Positions 7,724-17,340 of a stretch of DNA of 51,475 bases are shown here, piece after piece. The position numbers and the translations under genes are program-made. Each line of letters opens with the position of its first letter. The first letter of the stretch is position 1. The notes beneath the pieces are model-generated. The model saw only the letters and a program-made list of their open reading frames with translations. It searched no databases and was not told where the DNA came from. The DNA is taken from the NCBI GenBank assembly GCA_023129075.1, contig JAGMCT010000017.1, forward strand, positions 1 through 51,475, given 5' to 3'. The DNA is from Microcaldota archaeon (GTDB lineage Archaea; Micrarchaeota; Micrarchaeia; Anstonellales; Bilamarchaeaceae).

Positions 7724-10700
7724 ATGGGGTCCATGGGAAAAAATATACTATTATGTTCACTTCTTTTCTTATCCTTATTCGCTTCCCTCTCCTATTCTAC
7801 CGCCCCAAAGGATTCAGGTGTAATCTTCTCATTCTCCCACGGAGAAATTAATGTTTCTGTACTCACTACAGATAGAGGAGAAATAAAACTAAGGGATTAT
7901 GAAGCAAACAAGGAATTCTTCAATACCTTCTTTACCACGGGGTTTGATGAAGGAGGAGCCGTAACCCCCATCCCGGATACTGCATCCCTGGAAGATAAGG
8001 GCTATTTAGAAGAAGCAAAGGTAAAAATCTTCTACGAGAAATCCGGCCAATGGACCCAGAAAAATCTCAACCAAAAATGCAAGGAAATACAAATAAGCAA
8101 TTTTTTCGGAACCTGCGAACTAAAAGAAGAGATATATGAACAAAAATGCATAAACCTGAAGATTGAGTACGCAGGTGAAAAGGATAAGATTGCCTCTTCT
8201 GTAACTTATGCTACCGTCTGCGATACAACACATGGAATATTTCCTGTCCTTGGAAGCGCAATAAACAAAAACCTTGACCAGAACGACCCGATGTGTGTCC
8301 TCACAACCCTTCTGCTCGGCCTTCTTCTTGCAAGTATGTTCTTCACAGGAAGAAGTCCTCTCTCTCTTCTTGATATTACAACCCCTATGCTTCCAAGGCC
8401 TAAAGGATTCGCTTTCCGCAGTTTTAGTTTCGGAGGCGGTTTCTGGAAGATGAAACAAGAGCTTCTCGCTCAACAGAAGATGTTCAAAAAATCATTCAAG
8501 GAAAGTGTGAAGGTGCTTGGAGAGAGACTGAAGAAATTAAATCCTGCAAATACCGCATTCATAAATTCCATTCTGCGTTCAACTGCTTCTATAAGAACAA
8601 AGGCTCTTGCTCTTGCCCTTATGGAGAAGGGCGCTAATAAAAAAAGCGTCATGAAAATAATTGCTACTGATGATGAAAAGATTGCAAAGAAATGGGGGCT
8701 TTCCAAGGATGAGAGGGAAAAAACTCTCAGAGATGCAGTTTTCAGATTGAAAGAGATAGAAGGAAAGAAAAGAGGTTTGGGCGAATTCATAGACCTGAGC
8801 CTAAGAAATGAGATGCTTGTGGCTGAGATGCCAAGCGGTCCGAAGTGGTTCAATAAAAGCATAGGAAAGGTTGTTGGTTTTATTCCTGGAGTAAACAGGA
8901 TAGCCATGGTTGGTGCTGCTTCCATAACCGGAACTCTTAGGAACATGAGGAGCATAGCAAGAGCTACAGCAGGACTCCCTGTCGCAGTTGGTGATTCACT
9001 CACAGAAGGGGCGGTTCAGAGAAGGATTGGCCTTGCAAGGGAAAAGAAAGGAGCAAAAGGAAAACTTGCCAAAGGAGCATACGGTTTCTTCTACCCCGAA
9101 CACATTGAAAAGGCAGAAAAGCTCTGGGATACCCTTCCGAGGGAAGCAAGGATGTATAAAGAACTTATGAAGAGCGCAAAGAACGACCTTAAAGCATATT
9201 ATATTACCCAAATACTTAAGAAAAAAGGAATTAATCTTTCAATTTCCTACGATGAGCTTATGACCCTTCTTTTTGATGAGGACATAGACACAAAGAGTAC
9301 GAAGAAGCTTAATGATACAGAAAAGCAGCAATTAATAGATAAATTGAATGTGCTCAAGGCGCTTGGAATAGAAGGGGTTAACCCTGCAGAGCTTCTTGAG
9401 ATAGACCGAAAAATCCGGAATATTCTTACTGATAAAAAACTGGGGGATTGGGATAGGATTACTGAACTTGCAAAACTAGCAAATCAATACGGTGCTTATG
9501 GAGATATCAGGGCACTCGGAGCAATGAAAACCCTCAAAGCTTTTGAGGCTGATAAAAGGGCGGATTCGGAAAAACTTCAGGACTTTATGACCTATCTAAA
9601 AAATACATACCGCGTAGACAAGCCTGTTAATTCTATAACCGATCTGGCAGGTGCAACAGGAAGAAAATTTTATTTCATGACCGGAAGGGACAGTTTGGTA
9701 TATGGGAATGGCACTTCAGATATATTTAGATATTATGTTCTTCACTCTTATATCCAGGAGGTTGAGAAAGGAAAGGCAAGCAACAAACATTATGCTTTAG
9801 AGCGCCCAAGCAATGGCAACTTCCTTGTTGATGTTGTAAAATTGAATACAGTAAAACTCTTTAACCAGAAATGGGGTTTTCCAGACCCTACAGACCCGCG
9901 CCTTAAAAATGACAGATTCAAGACCGCCATGTTCCAGATGAAGTTGATGCTCAATGATTTTATAGATGTAGATAAACTTGAGAGGTTCCTTGGAAAGAAA
10001 ACAGATGTGGCTGTTTTGAACCCAACTGATTATCTCTACAGCCAGAAGATTGGAAAAAGAATAACATCCTACCAAGAAATAAAGGAGGAATACGGCCCTG
10101 ATGATGTATGGAAGCTGGATGTAAAGCACTTCTGGAATGTAGGCACCAAAGGTTCAAGAAAAACAGCAGAGCATGAGGCTTATGGAAGGGTTCATCTTGC
10201 TCATATCCATTCTCCAGAACCTGTAAGGGTGGTTGCACACAAATATATGCACACCCGAATGAAAAGTATGATAGGAGAAAGGTCCCCTAATGCGATTTTC
10301 TTTTCCAATTCTGAATATAGATCCCTTAAGGAAATACGTATGGCTTATATGGATAGGATTCTTGAATATAGGGGAGAGGACCCCACCAAATTTAGTATGG
10401 ACCAGAAACTCCAGATGGTTTCATACAAAAATATAAAGGATTTCACCCAGAAGACCATATCTCTGGCAGAGATGAAGAAGTATACTTGGGTAAGAACAAA
10501 AGAAGGCCAGCTTATTCCATTCAGGGACAACATGTCTTTCTCAGATGCGGAAAGGATAGTAAACGGACGCCTTACTTATAGAACAAGAAACAATAGGTGG
10601 GCGCCCATGGAGCTTGAGAAAGTAAATCTCATAAGCCTTCCAAAAAAATATTTTGATCAGATGGGTAAGGTATCTACTATTCAGGATTACAGCACTTTAT

Positions 10701-12292
10701 ACGGAGATCTGAAAGGTTGGGCAGATAAGCATGGAAATAAAGAAAAACTCCTTATGCTTGCAGCACTCAAACAGACTGCCACTACTAAGCTGGGCCAGCC
10801 TGATCTTTTCTGGCAGTCCACAGTACAGAACAAAGACGTCAAGGTAAACCCATACAACGAAAGAGCCCCTGGTATGAAAGGTTTATGGGATAGGGTAATA
10901 CAAGGTGTTTCTCAGGGTATAGAAACCACACTAATCTCTGCTGCTCTGCCCCAGCTGAAAAAGATGTATGAAACAACAGCCCTTTCAGAGGATTACAGGC
11001 AAAGGGTTTCAAGAATGTCACAGGAGATTATCTCAGGAAAGGCAAAGGCCAGAAATCCAGAGGCAATGAAATTTTATGAACAATTTATTGATTCTACGAT
11101 AAGATATCATACAGCATGGGATAATGCAATTACGCGAGACCCCAGAGGAAACAGCTCGGATATAGGTCACCAGTTCATTTTTGCCTCATTCTTCCACCAC
11201 GGTCCTGCTGTTCCATTTGAATCAAGTTTTGATACCAATTTTTATTATGGAAAAAGAAGGAAAGCAGTAATGGACCTTCTTATGAATCCAATAAGGATAA
11301 ATTGGGCAATAGGAGGGGCGTTTGCTTCTGCCTACAGAACTCATCTTACTTCTAGGTGGGGCTATCCTCATAAATATGATAGAACAGAAGACCCGCTTGA
11401 GCCTTATGCAATGACACCTCCAAGAACAAGGGATGCAGTAACTTCCCTTCTCAATCCCCTATTTGCAGGGGTTGACCTTTTTTCAGCATCAGCAAAAGGG
11501 TTTGCCTACCGCTTAGGAAATGTCATTGGGGCGGGAAGTGGTCCTTTGACACGGAAGCTTGGTCTTGCGGAAGGTGTTATGCCCAAAAAAACAGCTAGAA
11601 CTCCAGGATTCATGAAGGAATCCCTTTTGAGGGAACTCTTCGGAGGAGACGCCACAAGAACTGGTTATGCTGGTGATGAGTCAAGAATGGGTATCCACCG
11701 TTCTCACGAAGATACCTCTTGGATACACAAAAACATAAACATAATACATGGAAATACCAATCCCGGTGCTTCTTATGAAAGCTGGAGAAGAACAGCTCAT
11801 ATGGACCCAAGACTTGCAGTTCACCTTACAAAGGGCTCAAAATATGCTTCCTATTATTCCAAAGACACTTATCTTCAGAAGCAGGCAAGCCTGGGTATAG
11901 TAAAAAGAGAGATAACAGCAGAGAGATTATGGGAAAAGAGAGAGGCCCAGCTCAGGAGCTACGGGGCAAGGCAGAACACCCTTTTCGGTTTCCTTAATCC
12001 TTTTATGTTTGCTGTCCACACCCCTCTCATACCTCTTATAAGTACAACAGGAATTTTGAAGGGTGGAGAAAGGGCTGCTAAATTTATTGCTACGGACCAA
12101 TTGAGCAGAAGAGAGAAGTGGAAATATGTAAAGGGCTTACGGATGGTTCCTGCTGCATGGTTAGCAAGGAAAACATATGAGACAGGAAAGAGAGAGCTCA
12201 GACAGACATTTGCATTTACTTCAGTCCAGAGAAGACTGGTTTTTGACCCAGTAACCGGAAAACTTATAAAACCGGATAACTATTCTGCTTAG
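7724..12292 (+). CDS. Large membrane-anchored protein of unknown function
   Basis: 1522 aa. An N-terminal signal peptide (about residues 5-26, ILLCSLLFLSLFASLSYS) is followed by an exported domain to about residue 185 with several cysteines. A strong membrane segment follows around 190-208 (VLTTLLLGLLLASMFF). The remaining 1300 residues are mostly soluble and basic, with weaker hydrophobic stretches near 380-405 (VVGFIPGVNRIAMVGAAS) and near 1440-1460 (LNPFMFAVHTPLIPLIS). If the signal peptide is cleaved, the large C-terminal part would lie on the cytoplasmic side. I recognise no family. Eight bases downstream is a lipoprotein with a lytic transglycosylase domain, translated from a GGTGA site, so the two very probably form an operon. 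By analogy with VirB6/VirB1 pairs, a surface or secretion role is possible, but this is inference. Confidence 0.8.
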   Translation: MGSMGKNILLCSLLFLSLFASLSYSTAPKDSGVIFSFSHGEINVSVLTTDRGEIKLRDYEANKEFFNTFFTTGFDEGGAVTPIPDTASLEDKGYLEEAKVKIFYEKSGQWTQKNLNQKCKEIQISNFFGTCELKEEIYEQKCINLKIEYAGEKDKIASSVTYATVCDTTHGIFPVLGSAINKNLDQNDPMCVLTTLLLGLLLASMFFTGRSPLSLLDITTPMLPRPKGFAFRSFSFGGGFWKMKQELLAQQKMFKKSFKESVKVLGERLKKLNPANTAFINSILRSTASIRTKALALALMEKGANKKSVMKIIATDDEKIAKKWGLSKDEREKTLRDAVFRLKEIEGKKRGLGEFIDLSLRNEMLVAEMPSGPKWFNKSIGKVVGFIPGVNRIAMVGAASITGTLRNMRSIARATAGLPVAVGDSLTEGAVQRRIGLAREKKGAKGKLAKGAYGFFYPEHIEKAEKLWDTLPREARMYKELMKSAKNDLKAYYITQILKKKGINLSISYDELMTLLFDEDIDTKSTKKLNDTEKQQLIDKLNVLKALGIEGVNPAELLEIDRKIRNILTDKKLGDWDRITELAKLANQYGAYGDIRALGAMKTLKAFEADKRADSEKLQDFMTYLKNTYRVDKPVNSITDLAGATGRKFYFMTGRDSLVYGNGTSDIFRYYVLHSYIQEVEKGKASNKHYALERPSNGNFLVDVVKLNTVKLFNQKWGFPDPTDPRLKNDRFKTAMFQMKLMLNDFIDVDKLERFLGKKTDVAVLNPTDYLYSQKIGKRITSYQEIKEEYGPDDVWKLDVKHFWNVGTKGSRKTAEHEAYGRVHLAHIHSPEPVRVVAHKYMHTRMKSMIGERSPNAIFFSNSEYRSLKEIRMAYMDRILEYRGEDPTKFSMDQKLQMVSYKNIKDFTQKTISLAEMKKYTWVRTKEGQLIPFRDNMSFSDAERIVNGRLTYRTRNNRWAPMELEKVNLISLPKKYFDQMGKVSTIQDYSTLYGDLKGWADKHGNKEKLLMLAALKQTATTKLGQPDLFWQSTVQNKDVKVNPYNERAPGMKGLWDRVIQGVSQGIETTLISAALPQLKKMYETTALSEDYRQRVSRMSQEIISGKAKARNPEAMKFYEQFIDSTIRYHTAWDNAITRDPRGNSSDIGHQFIFASFFHHGPAVPFESSFDTNFYYGKRRKAVMDLLMNPIRINWAIGGAFASAYRTHLTSRWGYPHKYDRTEDPLEPYAMTPPRTRDAVTSLLNPLFAGVDLFSASAKGFAYRLGNVIGAGSGPLTRKLGLAEGVMPKKTARTPGFMKESLLRELFGGDATRTGYAGDESRMGIHRSHEDTSWIHKNINIIHGNTNPGASYESWRRTAHMDPRLAVHLTKGSKYASYYSKDTYLQKQASLGIVKREITAERLWEKREAQLRSYGARQNTLFGFLNPFMFAVHTPLIPLISTTGILKGGERAAKFIATDQLSRREKWKYVKGLRMVPAAWLARKTYETGKRELRQTFAFTSVQRRLVFDPVTGKLIKPDNYSA

Positions 12293-12300
12293 GTGAATTT

Positions 12301-14583
12301 ATGAAAATTCCTTTTTATATTTCTCTCCTTGTTTTTTCTTTATTACTCCTTGGAGGGTGCACCTCTTTTCTTGACGGCACTGCCGACTATTTTACAGCAA
12401 CAGATAAAGGAGATGCAATAAAGGAAGTGGTTTTTCTTGAGCTCAGCCCTTCAAAATGCTACCTTGGAGAATGTTATTGTTTTCTTTGCGAGGATATGAG
12501 CGATGTCAGCTGGCCCCTTGACTTATTCATAGATTCTGCTCTTCTTTACGGAGACTGCTCTTTTTCTCCGTGCACAGAAGATACCTTCACCCAAATGTAT
12601 TTCTTTGAGAGCGGTCAGTATGTGCTTCCCTTTCTCTTCGGCCAGGGTCCTAGCTTTCTTTCCTATTCTGATGGCAATTCCTATTCAAATAATTCCATGC
12701 AGCTTGCCGTGAAATGGCTCTATGCAAACGGAAATGATTATCCAATACCTGTTGCAGAAAAAGCCAAATGCTTCCTAAGACACAGGGTGATTCCGCTTTA
12801 TATTCTTTACAGCGAAGGAAAAAGCGTAAGCGCCTCACGCGCCGGGCAGGTAGCACAAAGCTTCAAGGACCTTGGTCCTGTAATGATAACAACCGAAATG
12901 AATCCGGACCTTTCGGACCCCCAGATTCTTTCAGAAGTAAAACAACAGATAATAGAGATGGATTCTGCATGTCCGAAGTGCCTCATAGCCCTTGCCCTTA
13001 AGGCGGGAGATTTTGAAGGGGCAAAGGCAGTTCTTTCTGATAAATCTGTTTCAGCAAAGGTGGACCTTATTGCATACGGCTTGAATTCATCTTTCTCAAA
13101 GAAATGCACAGGAAGAGACCTTTATATAAACGCTTTGAATTTTTCTAATTTCCTTCTCCAAGGATACAACAAACCTTCTATATGGGCTTATGTTCTTCTT
13201 GAGGAAGGAGAGTATGGAGAATGTGAATGGACAGCAGGAGAGATACAGGAAACTTACTCACTTGCTCTAAAATACATCCCTGCGTTTGTTTACAGAGGAG
13301 TTATAGGCATGGCACCTTATTCATTCTACCATTATGAAAACGGCCCTCTGGAATGCAAGGACTGTGCATTCTTTGATAAGGAATTTTATCCTTATACTGA
13401 AAAAATATATTCCTGGTTCGGGAATGTTCAGCGCTACTACACCTCTTACGGTGCTTATCCTGTAACCTACACAAACAATTCGGCAACCGACTGCTCCTTT
13501 GGTGGAAATCCATTGGTTTACTACGGCTTGGCTATGAGTGCTGGAACCCAAGATGACAGCGGAAACAATATTCTTGAACCTCTTGATTACACATTCTTCA
13601 GGTGTGATGCCTGCCTTGCTTCTTTCAGCGGAGAGGAGTTTCCGTTTACTCTTACAAAATCAGCAGGTTCTCCTCCGGAAAACATCTGCGGAAATGAGGA
13701 AGGAATTACTCCAGAACGGCAGTTTCTTATGAAATCCATAGAGGTTTATGCAGATATGCACGATTTGGATTTTGCATGGGCAAAGGCAATAGTATGGCAG
13801 GAAAGCAATTTCAATCCGTGTGCGGTTTCTGCTGCAAAATCCACTGCTCCCTGCAACCCCTACAACCTTAAGATAGGAGCTATAAAGGATGTTGAGGATG
13901 CCTGTACATTCCAGGACCTTTCCTCCAGTTTTCAAGCATCTGAAAACCTTTATTCCAAAGACCCGGAAACAGAGATTGAATACAAACCCTGCGCCTTCGG
14001 CCTTATGCAGGTAATAGATTACGGCCATGGCTGGACAAAGGCACACGACCCCTACTTCAGCCATCCTAAGGAGGTTCTCTCATGCACGGATGAATACAAC
14101 CCCTTTAATCTTCAACACTCCCTTTGCGTGGGAACTGCAATTCTTCAGACATATTTTATAGAAGCCATTGAGATTGTTGATGATAATAGAGCTGCCCTTG
14201 AGATAAACAGCAAAGAACTTGAAAACTCAGAACTGGAAGATGAAAAAAAGCAGGAACTTGAATCGTTGGAAGAGGAAAAGAGAATAATTATTGCTATGTT
14301 TATTGCATCTCATAAATATTACGGAGATTGGAATTCTAATTGGATACATTCCTTTTCAAGCCAGAAAGACAAGAAAAGTACAAAAGAGAAAACCTGCGGT
14401 GAGGGAAAGTGCTGTGGAAATAAGGATTTCTTAAATTATGTCGGCAACTGCCTTGAAAACAGCAATGGAGAAGAGTATTTCTATGGAAACCAGGTAATGG
14501 CAAAATACAAAAAAATAAGAGAAGAATGTAAATACTGCGATGAAGAAAGCTGGGTTGAGGCATTAAGAAATTATTTTGAGTGA
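12301..14583 (+). CDS. Lipoprotein with C-terminal SLT (lytic transglycosylase-like) domain
   Basis: 760 aa. The lipoprotein signal ends in LLGGC with the lipidated Cys at residue 20. Residues about 160-345 (PLYILYSEGKS.. VDLIAYGLNSS.. KPSIWAYVLLEEG) look like a separate alpha/beta domain, perhaps barrel-like, which I cannot assign. Residues about 490-680 have the order of an SLT domain: WQESNFNP with the presumed catalytic Glu501, AFGLMQV (565-571), NPFNLQHSLCVGTAIL (600-615) and IAMFIASHKYYGDW (664-677) in place of the usual AxAAYNAG. Such domains cut murein glycan strands, which is surprising in an archaeal context. A coiled, charged insertion (about 637-660) lies within it. The protein is rich in Cys, so disulfides outside the cell are likely. 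Co-operonic with the 1522-aa membrane protein. Confidence 0.75.
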   Translation: MKIPFYISLLVFSLLLLGGCTSFLDGTADYFTATDKGDAIKEVVFLELSPSKCYLGECYCFLCEDMSDVSWPLDLFIDSALLYGDCSFSPCTEDTFTQMYFFESGQYVLPFLFGQGPSFLSYSDGNSYSNNSMQLAVKWLYANGNDYPIPVAEKAKCFLRHRVIPLYILYSEGKSVSASRAGQVAQSFKDLGPVMITTEMNPDLSDPQILSEVKQQIIEMDSACPKCLIALALKAGDFEGAKAVLSDKSVSAKVDLIAYGLNSSFSKKCTGRDLYINALNFSNFLLQGYNKPSIWAYVLLEEGEYGECEWTAGEIQETYSLALKYIPAFVYRGVIGMAPYSFYHYENGPLECKDCAFFDKEFYPYTEKIYSWFGNVQRYYTSYGAYPVTYTNNSATDCSFGGNPLVYYGLAMSAGTQDDSGNNILEPLDYTFFRCDACLASFSGEEFPFTLTKSAGSPPENICGNEEGITPERQFLMKSIEVYADMHDLDFAWAKAIVWQESNFNPCAVSAAKSTAPCNPYNLKIGAIKDVEDACTFQDLSSSFQASENLYSKDPETEIEYKPCAFGLMQVIDYGHGWTKAHDPYFSHPKEVLSCTDEYNPFNLQHSLCVGTAILQTYFIEAIEIVDDNRAALEINSKELENSELEDEKKQELESLEEEKRIIIAMFIASHKYYGDWNSNWIHSFSSQKDKKSTKEKTCGEGKCCGNKDFLNYVGNCLENSNGEEYFYGNQVMAKYKKIREECKYCDEESWVEALRNYFE

Positions 14584-14981
14584 CCAGTTATATTCTTTTT
14601 CCAATAATAATAGGTTCTCCTGCTTATCCCCATCTCTTTTAGAATTCTTTTGAGTTCCCCTGGTTTTTTCCTTCTTTTTCTCTTTAATATTTTTTCCTTT
14701 TCTTTTGTAAGAAGGTTTTTTCTCCCTTTTTTGCTCTTTACAATCTCCAATTCTACAACATTCTTCAGACCGTCCAGAACATTCTGGTTAACTGTTGAGG
14801 CAATTCCTCTGCTCATAATTATCTTTCTCACCTTTGTAGTATTAAGAAGATATACAATCAGCCTTACTCCCGGCTTTACCTTTATCCAGAAGACTTTCTT
14901 CTTCTTATTTCTCCTTATCTTTGAATAAATTTCTCCCCTACTTCCTTTCAATTCAACGGCTGATTGTTCTGAGGAACTCAT
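14571..14981 (-). CDS. Small basic HTH-like protein at the end of the Top6 operon
   Basis: 136 aa when started at the ATG at 14981, which has a strong GGAGGAAAAGGAG site directly upstream. An earlier in-frame start at 15032 lacks one. The C-terminus (LKRILKEMGISRRTYYYWKK) reads as a helix-turn-helix of the transposase/repressor kind. The middle is very basic (KSKKGRKN, KILKRKRRKK). It overlaps the end of the upstream 430-aa ORF by 29 nt and converges with the SLT lipoprotein gene, whose stop it overlaps by 13 nt. Possibly a DNA-binding accessory or regulator; no family assigned. Confidence 0.65.
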   Translation of the reverse strand: MSSSEQSAVELKGSRGEIYSKIRRNKKKKVFWIKVKPGVRLIVYLLNTTKVRKIIMSRGIASTVNQNVLDGLKNVVELEIVKSKKGRKNLLTKEKEKILKRKRRKKPGELKRILKEMGISRRTYYYWKKNITGHSK

Positions 14982-16245
14982 CTCCTTTTCCTCCTTTTTC
15001 CAGTGAAGAGAGGTAAGCTGCTGCACTCTCAACTTTCTTTTTATCTATTTTCAGGTAGTTGGAAATCCAGGCTGTGCTTTTTTTACTTCTTAATTTAAGC
15101 AGTCCTGCCCCTAATTCTTTTCCTGCTATCCCTAGATTCTTCTCCTCCAGCCGGAGTTTTTCAATAAGAATAGTATATACATCTATCTCTGTATCTACTT
15201 CATCGAAGAAATTGAAGATGCGCAAATGTTTGGAAGAGGGTTTTATTGCAAGCGTAGGATAAAGATTTTTCTTTTTCCTTTCCTCCTTATTTTTAATAAG
15301 ATAATGCTTGAATAAAGGTCCAAGAAGCAGTGCGTTGGCCCTTTTGAGCACTTCTCTTTCCCTTACTCTTTTTCTTTTTTCTATCTCTTTTCTTACCTCC
15401 TCCTTAAGTTTATATCCCTCATTTGTTTTTTTCAGGAACCCTTTTTTCTCAAGCTTTTTTTTCATATCTGCAAATCCTTCAGCAAGGTCCATCCGCGCAT
15501 CACCAATGAATCCTTTTTCCCTTAGAAATTCATTATATTTTTTTAATTCACCCCTTTCTTCCCCTGTTAATTCCTCGTTTAACCCTTCCCATGTATATTT
15601 TACTATTCCATTTATGAGTGCAAGCCTTACTTTCTTTGAAGAGATTATTGATTTTCTTTTCATAACGGTTCTTATATCCTCAATATACGTTTCCTTCCCA
15701 AATATTCTTTCAACCGTTTTCTCTATGTTTTCCTTTTCCTTGACCTTTATAGTGTAAGTAACATCGTCTTTTTCAACTTTTACGCTGAATTCAGGCACGT
15801 TCTCTCCGAGCAGTTCAAATCTGTCCATTAATGTTCTGTATGCAATAATTCCGGTATTTCCTGTTTTTATCAAAGGAGTTATATGATTCCCATCAAGAGG
15901 AAGGTGAAAAAGAATGTCATCATAGCCTTTTTTGGAGAAACCTTCTGCAAGCTTGTTTGCATAGAACGCTATACCCACTCTTGCAAACGTATATTTCTTC
16001 ATCTGCGCTAGATACCTAAAATAGCTCATCTGCTTTTTGAGGTCTTCCCATTCTCCCTCGTCCATCCCTTCAAGCTCATTCTGCGTCCTTGCAAGAACCG
16101 CTTTGAATGGTGCATCAAATCCCGCACCCTCCATTTTTTCCTTTAATTCCCTGAGTTTTTCTACGTTTTCCTTCTCAAACGTTTTAACAGAACCCAAAAA
16201 CCCATTTGCTTTATTTACCAATTCTATCGTGTTCAAGGTAACCAC
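14953..16245 (-). CDS. Hypothetical helical protein in the Top6 operon
   Basis: 430 aa, rich in Lys and Glu, predicted mainly helical with a more globular centre (LFHLPLDGNHITPLIKTGNT). The C-terminal segment KKSTAWISNYLKIDKKKVESAAAYLSSLEK suggests a winged-helix or HTH-type end. The start is GTG at 16245 or possibly the TTG at 16236, whose TTGA would overlap the Top6A stop codon. Overlap with Top6A indicates translational coupling. I recognise no family. Association with topoisomerase VI is suggested only by the operon. Confidence 0.65.
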   Translation of the reverse strand: MVTLNTIELVNKANGFLGSVKTFEKENVEKLRELKEKMEGAGFDAPFKAVLARTQNELEGMDEGEWEDLKKQMSYFRYLAQMKKYTFARVGIAFYANKLAEGFSKKGYDDILFHLPLDGNHITPLIKTGNTGIIAYRTLMDRFELLGENVPEFSVKVEKDDVTYTIKVKEKENIEKTVERIFGKETYIEDIRTVMKRKSIISSKKVRLALINGIVKYTWEGLNEELTGEERGELKKYNEFLREKGFIGDARMDLAEGFADMKKKLEKKGFLKKTNEGYKLKEEVRKEIEKRKRVREREVLKRANALLLGPLFKHYLIKNKEERKKKNLYPTLAIKPSSKHLRIFNFFDEVDTEIDVYTILIEKLRLEEKNLGIAGKELGAGLLKLRSKKSTAWISNYLKIDKKKVESAAAYLSSLEKGGKGDEFLRTISR

Positions 16246-17339
16246 TCTCTTTCTTCTATTTTTCTTTTCAGATACTCACCTACAAAGGTGAGCTTCTGCC
16301 CTTGAAGGGCATCCTGTTCTATCTTCTTTTTTGTTTCAAGCACCTTTTCAAGTTCCTCAACCCATTCCTTGTGCTTATTTATCCAGGGGTACTTAAGCAT
16401 TTCCGATGCCCTTTTCAGGTCAACCTCCTTTGCTTTGAGTGTTAACTTTTTCAAAAAGTCAAACTCTTCTATATCTTTCATCGTAACCCCTAAAAACCTT
16501 GCCTCTGGGATTGCAAAATCCCTTCCGAGATATGCAAGATTTATACTCCCTGTCTTTATTGTCCAGTAGATATACCATCCCCATGCATCACAGTCGGTAA
16601 AAACATATACGGGCAGGCCCTTATCCGCCAGTTTTCTTAGAAGTCTTCGTGTTCCTCTTGATGCCTGTCCTTTTGGGGTTACCAAGATGCAGTTCTCCTT
16701 CTTCCAAAATCTGTCTTCATTTAATCTCTGCCACATGGCGTCTTTTTCCACCACTAGCACATAATCTGCTTTAACATCCACAAACTCCATTCCATTATCT
16801 ACATCGCTTGGTATCATCCATCCGCTCCTTCCCTGTTTGGTTCCATCTATAACCGTCTCTTCACCAGCAAATTTATCTACTATTTTAAGCGCACCTGCAA
16901 CAACCCCCTTTCTGTCTGTAGTAAGATTCAGGTCCTCCCTCTTAATATGAAGCGCAACCTCTAGGTCTTCTATGAGCGCATTTGATTCTGTCTGCTCTGC
17001 AAACAAACTTTCATCCAGTTCTTCCCCTAAACTGAATTTCAATTGGTAATAAAGCCCCCTTATACTTGTATGCAGGTCTTCTTCTATGAATTTCTTTGTT
17101 TTATTTGCAACTGCAACGGTTTGCATAAAGGTTTTTGCCTGTCCTGCATTAAGGAAACTCCTTTCTTCTATCCTTTCTCCCAGTCTTAAAATCTCAAAAT
17201 CCTCATCAAATACTATGTTGTTTTTTGTTCTCAGCTGGCTTTCAAATGTTGGGCCCTTTCCTTCCCTTAACTGTTCTACCATTCTCTTTCCAAGCCCCTC
17301 AAGCTTTTTCTTTGGGTTTTTCTTTGTCTCTTTTTCCAT
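16233..17339 (-). CDS. top6A: DNA topoisomerase VI subunit A
   Basis: 368 aa, normal length for the family. The subunit cleaves DNA: the catalytic tyrosine lies in TSIRGLYYQL (Tyr97/Tyr98) within the winged-helix 5Y-CAP domain. The Toprim metal site is visible as VVEKDAM (Glu198) and TDCDAWG (Asp249, Asp251). The usual Pro after the DxD is Ala here. The complex with Top6B relaxes and decatenates DNA with ATP. The start codon lies one base after the Top6B stop, so expression is coupled. A C-terminal coiled region precedes the overlap with the next gene. Confidence 0.95.
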   Translation of the reverse strand: MEKETKKNPKKKLEGLGKRMVEQLREGKGPTFESQLRTKNNIVFDEDFEILRLGERIEERSFLNAGQAKTFMQTVAVANKTKKFIEEDLHTSIRGLYYQLKFSLGEELDESLFAEQTESNALIEDLEVALHIKREDLNLTTDRKGVVAGALKIVDKFAGEETVIDGTKQGRSGWMIPSDVDNGMEFVDVKADYVLVVEKDAMWQRLNEDRFWKKENCILVTPKGQASRGTRRLLRKLADKGLPVYVFTDCDAWGWYIYWTIKTGSINLAYLGRDFAIPEARFLGVTMKDIEEFDFLKKLTLKAKEVDLKRASEMLKYPWINKHKEWVEELEKVLETKKKIEQDALQGQKLTFVGEYLKRKIEEREWLP

Positions 17340-17340
17340 G

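Noticed and set aside
8120-9003. Minus-strand ORFs inside the 1522-aa gene
   Set aside because: They overlap a gene with a signal peptide, promoter and coherent protein; composition is that of antisense shadows.
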